Of a stretch of 32,349 nucleotides of DNA, positions 7,713 through 16,028 are shown piece after piece; positions within the stretch are counted from its first letter, which is position 1, and each line of letters begins with the position of its first letter. This DNA comes from Deltaproteobacteria bacterium (lineage in GTDB: Bacteria > Desulfobacterota > Dissulfuribacteria > Dissulfuribacterales > Sh68): positions 1 to 32,349 of the forward strand of contig JAJYLJ010000001.1 in assembly GCA_021787835.1 (NCBI GenBank), in the 5' to 3' direction. Made by a program: the position numbers and the translations under genes. The notes under the pieces were generated by a model. It had not been told where the DNA came from and ran no database searches. It saw only the letters and a list, made by a program, of their open reading frames with translations.

Positions 7713-8641
7713 GGCCTTATGACCTTGAATATCGTCCAGATAAACATCATGAGCAAAAAACAACCGGAGGCCAGGATCATGGCCTTCTGGTGCCATCCCC
7801 ACCTAAGATGCGTCATTTCAGGGATGGGCAGGGTCTCCTGCGCCACTTTTATGTCTTCGTCATATATCATGTGCCGACCCCGCGAACTCGCTATCAAAAA
7901 GGCCCTGTCCATGATCTTGTTTATAAGGCGCGGTATGCCGTAACTGGCCCGGTAAAGACGTGAAAGGGCCCTGGGCGCAAGTGTTATATCGGCCCTTCCC
8001 ACCTTTGCGAACCTAAAATTTATATACGCACCCATTTCCTGTCTTGTGAAGGGCCGCAGTTCCTCCCTTACGACAATGCGCTGGGCTAGCTGCCCAAGCT
8101 GGGGGGATTGCAAGATTACATCCAGCTCCGGCTGCCCTATCAGAAGTATCTGCAAGAGTTTGCGCCTGTCAGTTTCGATGTTTGAAAGGAGCCTCAACTG
8201 CTCAATGGTATCGAGCGGCAGGTTTTGCGCCTCGTCCACCACGATAAACAACTCCTTGCCCTTTGAGGCAAGATCGAGCACTGCGGCCTGAAATTGCTTG
8301 AGCAGCAGGCCCAAGTCGTCTCCATCTCCATCATACGGGCAACCCATCTCATCAAGTATGAGCCTCAGAAGGCCCGATGGGTTTACGGTCGGACTGACCA
8401 CCACGGCAGGGACCTTGTCTGGCGCAAGTCCTTCCAGGATAAGACGCAGTATAAGTGTCTTGCCTGTGCCGGCCGGACCTATAAGCACCATGAAGCCCTC
8501 GCCTCTTTCTATGGCGAACTTTAGCACCTCCTTCGCCGCGATATGCGGGGCCGCCGGAAAGAAAAAGTCAGGGTCTGGCGAAAGTCTGAACGGGGCGTCC
8601 TTGAGACCGAAATAGCCTATGTAATCAGGATAAGCCGCCAA
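7709..8641 (-). CDS. mshM: AAA ATPase of the ExeA/MshM family
   Basis: The start YFGLKDAPFRLSPDPDFFF is typical of ExeA/GspA/MshM proteins. Numbered from the upstream TTG at 8647, Walker A is GPAGTGKT at residues 57-64 and Walker B is LFIVVDEAQ with Asp138-Glu139. A sensor/arginine-finger region and a lid follow. A C-terminal transmembrane helix (ILASGCFLLMMFIWTIF) anchors the end of the protein. ExeA drives secretin insertion in Aeromonas together with ExeB; MshM is the counterpart in MSHA operons. The periplasmic peptidoglycan-binding domain of ExeA is absent, as usual for MshM. Two in-frame TTG codons, 8647 and 8641, could be the start. I prefer 8641 because GAGAGG is 8 nt upstream of it and only 2 nt upstream of the other. 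Confidence 0.9.
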   Translation of the reverse strand: MAAYPDYIGYFGLKDAPFRLSPDPDFFFPAAPHIAAKEVLKFAIERGEGFMVLIGPAGTGKTLILRLILEGLAPDKVPAVVVSPTVNPSGLLRLILDEMGCPYDGDGDDLGLLLKQFQAAVLDLASKGKELFIVVDEAQNLPLDTIEQLRLLSNIETDRRKLLQILLIGQPELDVILQSPQLGQLAQRIVVREELRPFTRQEMGAYINFRFAKVGRADITLAPRALSRLYRASYGIPRLINKIMDRAFLIASSRGRHMIYDEDIKVAQETLPIPEMTHLRWGWHQKAMILASGCFLLMMFIWTIFKVIRP

Positions 8642-8668
8642 AGGCAAAACCTCTCTCCAAACAAGGAA

Positions 8669-9871
8669 TCAATGCAGCCTGGTTATGATATCATAAATAG
8701 GCCCAAGCAGTCCAAGGGCTATGATCAAAAATATTAAGCCGGCAAATACTATAATGATAGGCTCGATAACCTTGGACATCGTATCAATAAACTTATTTAC
8801 CTTGGAACGGTAATGTTTGGCAAGCAGGGCTAGCTGATCCGGAAGGCCTCCGGTCTGTTCTCCGGCCGAGATCATGCGAAGGACAAACGGCTCGAAGAAA
8901 TCGACCCTTGAAAAGGATTCAAAAATGCTCTCGCCGGCCGTGATATCAGCCCTGATACCGCCTATCCCTTTTTTAAGGACCTGATTAGTTACCGATGCCT
9001 CCATAAACTCCAGGCCTTTGACAAAATTTATCCCAGCCGATGTAAGAACCGCCATATATTCAAAAAAGAAGGCCAATTGTGATGATTTTAACACATCACC
9101 TATCAAGGGGGAGCGCAGCCACGACAAATCCCACAGGTATTTCATGCGTTCGTTTTTGGCGGCTATTATATAAAATATAACGGCAACCACTGGGACTAAA
9201 ATGGCTGCCGGCCACCATCTATTGAATATCTCCACCGTCTTTATGAGGATCCTCGTTGCAAGCGGCAGGTCCTTTATGCCCATGTCTTTAAATAATTTCA
9301 ATATCTGCGGAAGCACGTAGATCATCCAGAAGGCGAGCGCCCCCGCCATTGCCGTCAGCACAAACGACGGATAGAGCAGGGCCTTTTTTGTATTCGAAAC
9401 GATCTCTTCTATCCGTTCGAGATGGGCCGCCGCGTCATCGAGCATCCTGTCAAGGTTGCCGGTCTCCTCGCCTATACTCACAAGCGTAATGAGAAGCCCT
9501 GAAAAGTGCCTGCGGTTCGCCTCCATGGCCGAAGATAAGAGCTGGCCGCCGTCAAGCCGCCTGAGGACATCGACAAGGACGTGCCTCAATGTCTTGATGC
9601 CCGGGCTTCTTGCCATATCGTCGATCGCCTGCCTTAAAGAGATGCCGCCCCTTACGAGCAAGGCCAGATTCCTGAAAAACTCGGCCATCAAGGTGCGCTT
9701 GACCTTACCGCCGGCAAAAGAACTCCATTTTATATATCTCCGGCGGTAATCAACGAGGACAAGACCCCTTGCCCCAAGCGTTTCAAACAGCCCCTCAAGA
9801 GACGGAAACTCCCCCTCGTCTTTTACCGGCACACCCGCACTGTCTATGGCTTTATATGAAAAAAACGGCAT
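8669..9871 (-). CDS. mshG: Inner-membrane platform protein, GspF/PilC/MshG family
   Basis: A 400-residue polytopic protein with the duplicated T2SSF domain. The first copy spans about residues 64-190, with FFRNLALLVRGGISLRQAI and the motif SIGEETGNLDRMLDDAA. The second spans about 265-390, with FFEYMAVLTSAGINFVKGL and SAGEQTGGLPDQLALLA. Three main hydrophobic segments are visible, at about 160-190, 220-240 and 370-395. The length is exactly family-typical. Its ATG directly follows the TAA of the ATPase gene with no gap, so translation is probably coupled. In the machine it is the inner-membrane rotor or platform that the assembly ATPase acts on to polymerise pilins. Confidence 0.95.
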   Translation of the reverse strand: MPFFSYKAIDSAGVPVKDEGEFPSLEGLFETLGARGLVLVDYRRRYIKWSSFAGGKVKRTLMAEFFRNLALLVRGGISLRQAIDDMARSPGIKTLRHVLVDVLRRLDGGQLLSSAMEANRRHFSGLLITLVSIGEETGNLDRMLDDAAAHLERIEEIVSNTKKALLYPSFVLTAMAGALAFWMIYVLPQILKLFKDMGIKDLPLATRILIKTVEIFNRWWPAAILVPVVAVIFYIIAAKNERMKYLWDLSWLRSPLIGDVLKSSQLAFFFEYMAVLTSAGINFVKGLEFMEASVTNQVLKKGIGGIRADITAGESIFESFSRVDFFEPFVLRMISAGEQTGGLPDQLALLAKHYRSKVNKFIDTMSKVIEPIIIVFAGLIFLIIALGLLGPIYDIITRLH

Positions 9872-11518
9872 TTAATAGATAACCCGCTGTATCTCGTCAA
9901 GGCTTGTTTCGCCTCTCTTAACCTTTGTCAGGCCGATATCCATAAGGTCCGCAAAGCCCTCTTTTCTGGCCTGATCATCTATATCTCCAAGCGGGGCGTC
10001 CTCGGCCACAAGCCTCAATATTTCCTTGGTGAACGGCAATATCTCAGCCACAACCATACGGCCTGAATAACCTGTCTGCCTGCAATGCTGGCATCCGACC
10101 GGCCTGAAATATTCCCCGTCCGGAGACAATTTATAACGCTCGATGAGTTCAGATGAAGGCAGATATTTTTCCTTGCAGTCAGGGCACAGCCTTCTAACCA
10201 GACGCTGTGCTGCTATGCCGACAAGTGAACTTGCAAGCAGAAACGGGGAGACGCCAAGATCTCTGAGCCTGGCGATCGCGCCCATGGCCGTATTCGCGTG
10301 CAGCGTCGAAAGCACAAGATGCCCGGTGAGCGCCGCCCTTACGGCAAAGGACGCGGTCTCATCGTCTCTTATCTCACCGACCAGTATCACATCGGGATCC
10401 TGGCGGAGGAACGTCCTGATGGCAGACGCAAAATCATAGCCCGCCTTTTCATTTACTTGCGTCTGCCTTATCATCATAAATTCGTATTCTATCGGGTCTT
10501 CCACCGTAATTATGTTCTTGCCTATGACATCTTGAATCCTGAGGGCTGCATACAGGGTCGTGGTCTTACCGCTTCCAGTGGGACCCGTTAGGAGCACCAT
10601 GCCGTGAGGATGTGAAAAAAGCTGTTTCATAACTTGCATCTGGTCATGCTCAAAACCAAGGTCGGAAAGACCCAGCACCTGGCCGCCTCTTGAAGGCAGG
10701 ATGCGGAGCACCATGTTTTCACCGAAATTGGTCCGTAAGGAGGAGACCCTTATATCAAAAAAGTCTCCCAAGAACTCGAAGGACATGCGCCCATCCTGGG
10801 GTTTCCTCTGCTCTGCTATATCCATACCCGACCTGACCTTTATGTTTGTCGCGAGACGGCTATGAAAAACCGCGGGAAACACATAGGCGGATGACATTAT
10901 GCCGTCCACCCTGAACATCACCCTGCTCGAAACACTGCTTGGGGTTATGTGGAGGTCAGTGGCCCTCAGGCTTACAGCGGAAGAAAGAAGCATATCCACG
11001 AGCTTGGCTATGTCTATATCAATGCTTGGATTGAGCCTCGCCCTTTCAACAATGCCGTCTATCTCGTCGGCGACAGGGTGTTCCAGGAGATAATAAAAGC
11101 GCTCCACCAGTTTCTTGAGCTCGTTTCTCCCGCCGACATGCGCAGTGGCGGGCAGGCCCGTAAACCGGAATATGATCTCTGAATATGTGGGGTCATAGGG
11201 GTCTGTAACGGCTATATGGAGGCTGTTGCCCTTAACGAAAAGCGGCAGGACCAGATTCTGTCTTGCAACCTGCGCCGGAAGCCTTGAAAGGACATTGGGA
11301 TCAGGTATGAAGACTCTGAGATCAATAAAGGGCATGCCGCTTTGCGCGGCCAAGGCCTTTGCTATGTCGGAATCGCTTACAATGCCAAGCCTTATAAGAC
11401 ATTCACCGAGCTTTTCGCCTGTAGCCTCCTGTTCCCTGACGGCGAATTGTATATACGCCTCACTTACAAGGTTCGCGTCTTTGAGTAATTTGCCGATCTG
11501 TGGGGCAGCGCTTGCCAT
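9872..11518 (-). CDS. mshE: Pilus assembly ATPase, MshE/PilB/GspE family
   Basis: The cytoplasmic motor that powers pilin polymerisation. Residues 1-150 form an MshEN/GspE N-terminal domain, which in MshE of Vibrio binds cyclic di-GMP; ligand binding here is inference only. The ATPase core has Walker A GPTGSGKT at residues 312-319, an Asp box around 339-346 (VEDPIEYEF), Walker B DPDVILVGEIRDDET at about 374-388 and a His box GHLVLSTLHANTA at about 399-411. A zinc tetracysteine follows: Cys445, Cys448, Cys476, Cys479. Length 548 is normal. It is first in the operon. The ATG at 11518 is preceded by AAAGG 9 nt upstream. No second, retraction-type ATPase (PilT) is nearby. Confidence 0.96.
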   Translation of the reverse strand: MASAAPQIGKLLKDANLVSEAYIQFAVREQEATGEKLGECLIRLGIVSDSDIAKALAAQSGMPFIDLRVFIPDPNVLSRLPAQVARQNLVLPLFVKGNSLHIAVTDPYDPTYSEIIFRFTGLPATAHVGGRNELKKLVERFYYLLEHPVADEIDGIVERARLNPSIDIDIAKLVDMLLSSAVSLRATDLHITPSSVSSRVMFRVDGIMSSAYVFPAVFHSRLATNIKVRSGMDIAEQRKPQDGRMSFEFLGDFFDIRVSSLRTNFGENMVLRILPSRGGQVLGLSDLGFEHDQMQVMKQLFSHPHGMVLLTGPTGSGKTTTLYAALRIQDVIGKNIITVEDPIEYEFMMIRQTQVNEKAGYDFASAIRTFLRQDPDVILVGEIRDDETASFAVRAALTGHLVLSTLHANTAMGAIARLRDLGVSPFLLASSLVGIAAQRLVRRLCPDCKEKYLPSSELIERYKLSPDGEYFRPVGCQHCRQTGYSGRMVVAEILPFTKEILRLVAEDAPLGDIDDQARKEGFADLMDIGLTKVKRGETSLDEIQRVIY

Positions 11519-11598
11519 AATGGTTCGCCTTTCACCGGAATTTATATTTCAAACTGGAATGGACAGGGCATGTCAAATGCGTCTCCAGGAAACCTCTA

Positions 11599-11627
11599 TT
11601 GACACCTGACAACAGCCATATTATAAA
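11599..11627 (+). promoter_or_regulatory. Sigma-70 promoter for rpsT
   Basis: A perfect -35 box TTGACA at 11599-11604 is followed, after a 17-nt spacer, by TATAAA at 11622-11627, five of six matches to the -10 consensus. Transcription would start near 11634, giving a leader of about 60 nt before the TTG start at 11695. On the opposite strand the same AT-rich segment reads TATAAT (11620-11625) but lacks a matching -35, so a shared divergent promoter for the pilus operon is possible but unproven. Confidence 0.8.
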
Positions 11628-11694
11628 ACCTCATCGAAAAAAATGATATAAATTCAAATAGAAAAATTATATTTATATATTGAGGAGGTATCTC

Positions 11695-11970
11695 TTGGCC
11701 AATCATAAATCAGCCATCAAAAGAATGCGCCAAAACGAGAAACGCAAACTCAGAAACAAGGCCAGAAAAACAAGGATAAAAAACCTCGTGAAGGCCGCCG
11801 AAACGGCCATTGCGGATAAGGCCGCAGACAAGGCGCAGGAACAATTGAAGCTCGCCCAAAAGGGCATAAGCAAGATCGCGTCAAAGGGTGCGATCCACAA
11901 ACGCAAGGCGGCGCGTAAGATCTCGCGGCTTACAAAAAAATTTAATGCGCTGACAAGGGCTGCAAATTAA
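11695..11970 (+). CDS. rpsT: Small ribosomal subunit protein S20 (bS20)
   Basis: Primary 16S rRNA-binding protein of the 30S subunit. It is small and extremely basic, with the family opening ANHKSAIKRMRQNEKRK and helical Lys/Ala-rich sequence to the end; 91 residues is normal (E. coli 87). The start is TTG at 11695, preceded by GAGGAGG 6 nt upstream, and gives the conserved M-A-N-H-K start. An in-frame TTG at 11680 would place the ribosome site inside the gene and can be dismissed. The E. coli rpsT gene also uses TTG and is autoregulated at translation, so the weak start codon here may serve the same purpose (inference). Transcribed divergently from the pilus operon and convergently with lptE. 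Confidence 0.97.
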   Translation: MANHKSAIKRMRQNEKRKLRNKARKTRIKNLVKAAETAIADKAADKAQEQLKLAQKGISKIASKGAIHKRKAARKISRLTKKFNALTRAAN

Positions 11971-12032
11971 CATTTAAATTTAATATGGCTGCGCAACGGA
12001 ATGACATGTAAATCTGCGGATACAATTACGGG

Positions 12033-12581
12033 CTAAAATACGTCGGTTATCCTGTGATAAATGGTCTGGGCCATATAACGGCTGAGTTGTTTGAGCGCCC
12101 CCTCTTTAAACCCTTCGGTCTGCACCAGATCCTGCCCCACCAGAAACCCCTCATCCCGGTTAAGATTATTCGTCTGCCATAGCACCTGCCCTGTCTTTCT
12201 GTCTATTATCTTAAGGGCGCATTCGGCGCTTATCCGTCTTTCGGTCGCCTGATTGTAAGTCAAGAAAGAAAGCCCGGCTGTCTCTACCCTGATCACATCG
12301 CCTTCAAGGATCACATCGGCCTGGTCCCTGGGGGCGAGGGCCAAGGCGCCGCCCCTTAGAAATTCGCGCCTGAGGTCATCCGTAATCCATACGCCAAGCA
12401 AAAGCTCGCTGCTACGGTTTGAAAACGGCGCAATGTATATGGTTTTTATCCAAGAAGGTATGGCTGCACTCCTCTCCACCCTGTGATAGCCGCATGCGGA
12501 AAACAAAACAGGAAGGGCCAGGCATAAAACGGCAAGGCAAAATCTCATAAAACCCCGCAACTTATCCATTAAGATCATCAT
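12033..12581 (-). CDS. lptE: LPS-assembly lipoprotein LptE
   Basis: Outer-membrane lipoprotein that plugs and assembles the LptD translocon delivering lipopolysaccharide to the cell surface. A hydrophobic signal ends in the lipobox LFSAC followed by GYH, the usual LptE mature start. The body is a LptE-like alpha/beta domain (IKTIYIAPFSNRS near the start, ECALKIIDRKTGQVLW in the middle). It follows leuS, a common arrangement. The start is uncertain. A TTG at 12602 overlaps the leuS stop (TTGA) but has no ribosome site, while ATG codons at 12581 and 12569 lie after GAGGCGG. I use 12581; all options keep the lipobox. LptE sequences diverge strongly, so the call relies on the lipobox, size and neighbours. 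Confidence 0.85.
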   Translation of the reverse strand: MMILMDKLRGFMRFCLAVLCLALPVLFSACGYHRVERSAAIPSWIKTIYIAPFSNRSSELLLGVWITDDLRREFLRGGALALAPRDQADVILEGDVIRVETAGLSFLTYNQATERRISAECALKIIDRKTGQVLWQTNNLNRDEGFLVGQDLVQTEGFKEGALKQLSRYMAQTIYHRITDVF

Positions 12582-12598
12582 ATCTAAAAAAAACCGCC

Positions 12599-15106
12599 TC
12601 AAGCAACTATAAAATTCACAAGCCTTCCAGGGACATGGATGACCTTTTTTATATCCTTTCCGGCCGTATGTCTTTTTACGCCCGGATCGGACAAGGCCTC
12701 GGATTCGATCGTCTTTCCGCCGGCATCCCGGCTTACCCTTATTTCGCCCCTTAACCGCCCATTGACCTGTACTACGATAGACATGGTCTCTGACAACATG
12801 GCCTCTTCGTCTGCCTTAAGCCAAGGCTCAAGGCAGATATGACCCTCATGGCCGATAAGCCTCCAGAGCTCATCGGTTATATGCGGAACCATTGGAGAAA
12901 GCAATAAAAGCGCGGCGTCCACGGCCTCTCTCATTACAGGCCAAACACCGGCGTCCATCTTGGCCGGATCTTCAAACCGGTTGAGATAGGCCGTGCATTC
13001 ATTGACGAGTTCCATTACGCTGCTTATAGCCGTATTAAAATGAAGACGCTTTTCAATGTCTTCCGTAACCCTGGCGATGGTCTGGTGGGTCTTTTGTCTG
13101 ATAACCTTCAGTTCTGGCAGCCTTTCCACTGAGGCAAGGATGATTCGCCTATCAACCTTCGCATCCTTTAACACTTCGATATTATTGGTCACAAGGCGCC
13201 ATAGACGCTGCAGGAACCTGTACGAGCCCTCGATCCCCTGATCGCTCCACTCAAGGTCTTTCTCAGGCGGGGCCGCAAAAAGTATGAAAAGACGCACCGT
13301 ATCCGCGCCGTATGCCTTTATCATCTCGTCTGGATCGACTACGTTGCCCTTGGACTTTGACATCTTGGCCCCTTCCTTGAGGACCATGCCCTGGGTCAAC
13401 AGGTTTTTAAACGGCTCTCCGGCGGACAGCCAACCAATATCCCTTAACACCTTGGTAAAAAACCGAGAATAAAGGAGGTGTAAAATGGCGTGTTCAACTC
13501 CGCCTATGTACTGGTCCACAGGAAGCCACTTGTCAACCAGCCGCCGGTCAAGAGGCTTTGTATCCTCATTCGGGCAAGCGTATCTTGCAAAATACCACGA
13601 CGACTCAACGAATGTATCCATTGTGTCGGTCTCGCGCCTGGCCTCGCCTTTACATTTTGGGCATACCGTCCTGTAAAATGACTCGAGACCGGCAAGGGGT
13701 GAACGGCCCTGCGGGTCGATCTGCGCATCACACGGGAGTATTACCGGAAGCTCTTCCTTTGGCACGGGCGCAACACCGCATTTTTCGCAGTAAACCATCG
13801 GGATCGGGGCCCCCCAATAGCGCTGTCTCGAGATGCCCCAGTCCCTGAGCCTGTATGTAACCTTCCTCCGCCCTATGCCCTCCTCCTCGAGGCGCCTGGT
13901 TATCGCACCTTTCGCCTCCTCGCTCCACATGCCGCTAAACGGGCCTGAATCCACAAGGCGCCCGCGGCCCTCCCACGCACCGTCCATGACCTCCGGCTGG
14001 ATGGGCATGGCCTCGGGCTGGATCACAACACTTACAGGCAACCCATATTCCTTCGCGAACTCAAAATCCCTCTGATCATGGGCCGGCACCGCCATTACCG
14101 CCCCTGTGCCATATTCCATCAAGACAAAGTTGGCGACATAAACTGGCAGACGCCTTCCTGTCAAAGGATGTATGGCAAAGGCCCCGGTAAACACACCTTT
14201 CTTCTCCTTCAAGTCTCTGCGCTCCTTAGGCGGTATCATGGAACATTGTTCTATAAAGGCCGAGACCGCTTCACATTGCCCTGTATCTCTAGAAAGCTCA
14301 GTGGCCATCGGGTGTTCAGGCGAAATACTGATAAATGTGACGCCAAAGAGTGTATCCGGCCTCGTGGTGAACACCGTGATCTCCTTGCGCCCGTCTTCAA
14401 GCCTGAATCCGATCTCGGCCCCTTCGCTCCTGCCGATCCAGTTGCGCTGCATGGTCAGAACCTTCTCGGGCCAGCCCGGGAGTCCGCCGCAGCCATTGAG
14501 CAATTCTTCGGCGTAACCGGTTATCTTGAAGAACCAGCCGTCAAGCTCCCTTTCAACGACCTGCCCGCCGCACCTCCAGCATCCGCCCTCTTCCACCTGT
14601 TCATTGGCAAGGACTGTCTGGCAGCCTTCGCACCAGTTGACCTTTGATTTTTTACGGTAAACAAGCCCCCGCTCGTACATCTCGAGAAAAAAGAACTGCT
14701 CCCAGCGGTAATATTCAGGGGCGCATGTGGCAACCTCACGTGACCAGTCGTATGAAAGGCCAAGGCGTTTGAGCTGACGCCTCATGTAGTCGATGTTTTC
14801 ATAGGTCCATCTGGCTGGATGCGTGCCATGCTTGATGGCCGCGTTCTCGGCCGGAAGCCCGAAGGCGTCCCAGCCCATAGGATGAAGCACATTAAAGCCA
14901 AGCATCCTCTTGTAGCGGGCCACCACGTCCCCAATGGTGTAATTCCGCACATGCCCCATGTGAATGCGCCCGGAAGGGTATGGAAACATCTCAAGGACAT
15001 AATATCTTTGCGCAGGGCTGTCATCGGACGCCTTGAAAAGACCGCGCGCCTCCCACTGATCCTGACACCTCTTTTCTATGTCTGCAAATGAATACCTTAG
15101 CTCCAT
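12599..15106 (-). CDS. leuS: Leucine-tRNA ligase
   Basis: Class I aminoacyl-tRNA synthetase that charges tRNA-Leu. The HIGH-type motif is HMGH at residues 49-52, within [16 protein letters not shown], and KMSKS is at 581-585. The CP1 editing domain lies between them, including [15 protein letters not shown] and the [19 protein letters not shown] segment. The ending has the anticodon-binding and C-terminal domains. At 835 residues it is full length for the bacterial type. The ATG at 15106 directly abuts the nusB stop (TAGATG), and the stop overlaps or precedes lptE closely, so nusB-leuS-lptE appear cotranscribed. Confidence 0.98.
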   Translation of the reverse strand: MELRYSFADIEKRCQDQWEARGLFKASDDSPAQRYYVLEMFPYPSGRIHMGHVRNYTIGDVVARYKRMLGFNVLHPMGWDAFGLPAENAAIKHGTHPARWTYENIDYMRRQLKRLGLSYDWSREVATCAPEYYRWEQFFFLEMYERGLVYRKKSKVNWCEGCQTVLANEQVEEGGCWRCGGQVVERELDGWFFKITGYAEELLNGCGGLPGWPEKVLTMQRNWIGRSEGAEIGFRLEDGRKEITVFTTRPDTLFGVTFISISPEHPMATELSRDTGQCEAVSAFIEQCSMIPPKERRDLKEKKGVFTGAFAIHPLTGRRLPVYVANFVLMEYGTGAVMAVPAHDQRDFEFAKEYGLPVSVVIQPEAMPIQPEVMDGAWEGRGRLVDSGPFSGMWSEEAKGAITRRLEEEGIGRRKVTYRLRDWGISRQRYWGAPIPMVYCEKCGVAPVPKEELPVILPCDAQIDPQGRSPLAGLESFYRTVCPKCKGEARRETDTMDTFVESSWYFARYACPNEDTKPLDRRLVDKWLPVDQYIGGVEHAILHLLYSRFFTKVLRDIGWLSAGEPFKNLLTQGMVLKEGAKMSKSKGNVVDPDEMIKAYGADTVRLFILFAAPPEKDLEWSDQGIEGSYRFLQRLWRLVTNNIEVLKDAKVDRRIILASVERLPELKVIRQKTHQTIARVTEDIEKRLHFNTAISSVMELVNECTAYLNRFEDPAKMDAGVWPVMREAVDAALLLLSPMVPHITDELWRLIGHEGHICLEPWLKADEEAMLSETMSIVVQVNGRLRGEIRVSRDAGGKTIESEALSDPGVKRHTAGKDIKKVIHVPGRLVNFIVA

Positions 15107-15544
15107 CTATGCCCGCACCATCTCGTCCATATCCTTTAAAACGGCATCCAATATCCCGTTTATAAATGCGCTCGACTCGTCGCTCCCAAACTTCTTTGCA
15201 AGCTCCACGGCCTCATTTATGGCCACCTTGGGCGGTATGTCCCTGCGGTAATAGAGCTCAAACACCCCCAGCCTCAAGATGTTCCTGTCAACCAGGGCAA
15301 GCCGGCTTACCCTCCAGCCCTTTGTCTTTTCTCTAATAAAGAGATCCAGATCGTCTCTGTGTTCAAGCACGCCGGAAAGCCATTCAAATACAAATTCAAG
15401 GACCGGGTCGTCCTCCTGAAATTCCCTCATGGCCAGTTCATGCACGTACCCATCCACGAGTTCCCTTACGCCTTTCTTTGCATCCCATTCATACTGATAG
15501 AGAAGCTGCAAGACGATCTCGCGGCCCTGCCTTCTAATAACCAT
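15107..15544 (-). CDS. nusB: Transcription antitermination protein NusB
   Basis: RNA-binding protein that acts with NusE/S10 in rRNA antitermination. At 145 residues it has the all-helical NusB fold, with the typical opening RRQGREIVLQLLYQYEWD and the ending RDIPPKVAINEAVELAKKFG ... SSAFINGILDAVLK. The ATG directly follows the ribH stop as TAGATG, and leuS follows with the same junction. The ribH-nusB pairing is widespread in bacteria. Confidence 0.97.
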   Translation of the reverse strand: MVIRRQGREIVLQLLYQYEWDAKKGVRELVDGYVHELAMREFQEDDPVLEFVFEWLSGVLEHRDDLDLFIREKTKGWRVSRLALVDRNILRLGVFELYYRRDIPPKVAINEAVELAKKFGSDESSAFINGILDAVLKDMDEMVRA

Positions 15545-16015
15545 CTAGGCGTCTAACCCCTTTAACAGGTTCGCCATCTCCACCACCGCAAGGGCCGAAT
15601 CCCAACCCTTGTTGCCGGCCTTGGTCCCTGCCCTTTCAATGGCCTGTTCGATACTCTCAGTGGTGAGTATGCCGAAACCCACGGGACAATCCGTCTGAAT
15701 GGCGATCTGGGCCACGCCCTTCGCCGCCTCTGCCGCCACATATTCAAAGTGGGGGGTGGCCCCCCTTATTATGCAGCCAAGACATAAGACACCGTCGTAA
15801 CGGCCGCTGGCGGCAAGCCTCTTTGCCGCAAGAGGTATCTCGAATGCGCCCGGTACCCAGGTGATATCTATATCGTCTTCCTGGGCCCCGTGCCTTATGA
15901 GCGCATCCATGGCCCCGCTTAAGAGCTTACCCGATATAAATTCATTGAATCTGGCAATCACAATCCCGACATGAAGCCCGTGGGCGTTAAGATGACCTTC
16001 GTAAACCCGCGCCAT
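15545..16015 (-). CDS. ribH: 6,7-dimethyl-8-ribityllumazine synthase
   Basis: Penultimate enzyme of riboflavin synthesis: it condenses 5-amino-6-ribitylaminouracil with 3,4-dihydroxybutanone 4-phosphate. Family motifs are present: [12 protein letters not shown] near the start, [32 protein letters not shown], and [10 protein letters not shown] with the catalytic His in the region of TPHFEY. The ATG at 16015 gives 156 residues and is preceded by GGGGGAGA. The frame is open to 16036, which would add seven residues and overlap ribBA, but that start is less well supported. It lies between ribBA and nusB in the rib operon. Confidence 0.97.
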   Translation of the reverse strand: MARVYEGHLNAHGLHVGIVIARFNEFISGKLLSGAMDALIRHGAQEDDIDITWVPGAFEIPLAAKRLAASGRYDGVLCLGCIIRGATPHFEYVAAEAAKGVAQIAIQTDCPVGFGILTTESIEQAIERAGTKAGNKGWDSALAVVEMANLLKGLDA

Positions 16016-16028
16016 TTCTCTCCCCCTG

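Noticed and set aside
7080-7943. Plus-strand open frame of 287 codons opposite mshI and mshM
   Set aside because: It lies antisense to two genes with clear motifs (Walker A and B in mshM), is rich in His, Arg and Pro, and has no domain signature.
11541-11576. TTGACA (11571-11576, minus) with TATAAA (11541-11546, minus) as a mshE promoter
   Set aside because: The spacer is 24 nt, far from the 16-18 nt needed for sigma-70, and no sigma-54 GG-N10-GC pattern could be matched convincingly either.
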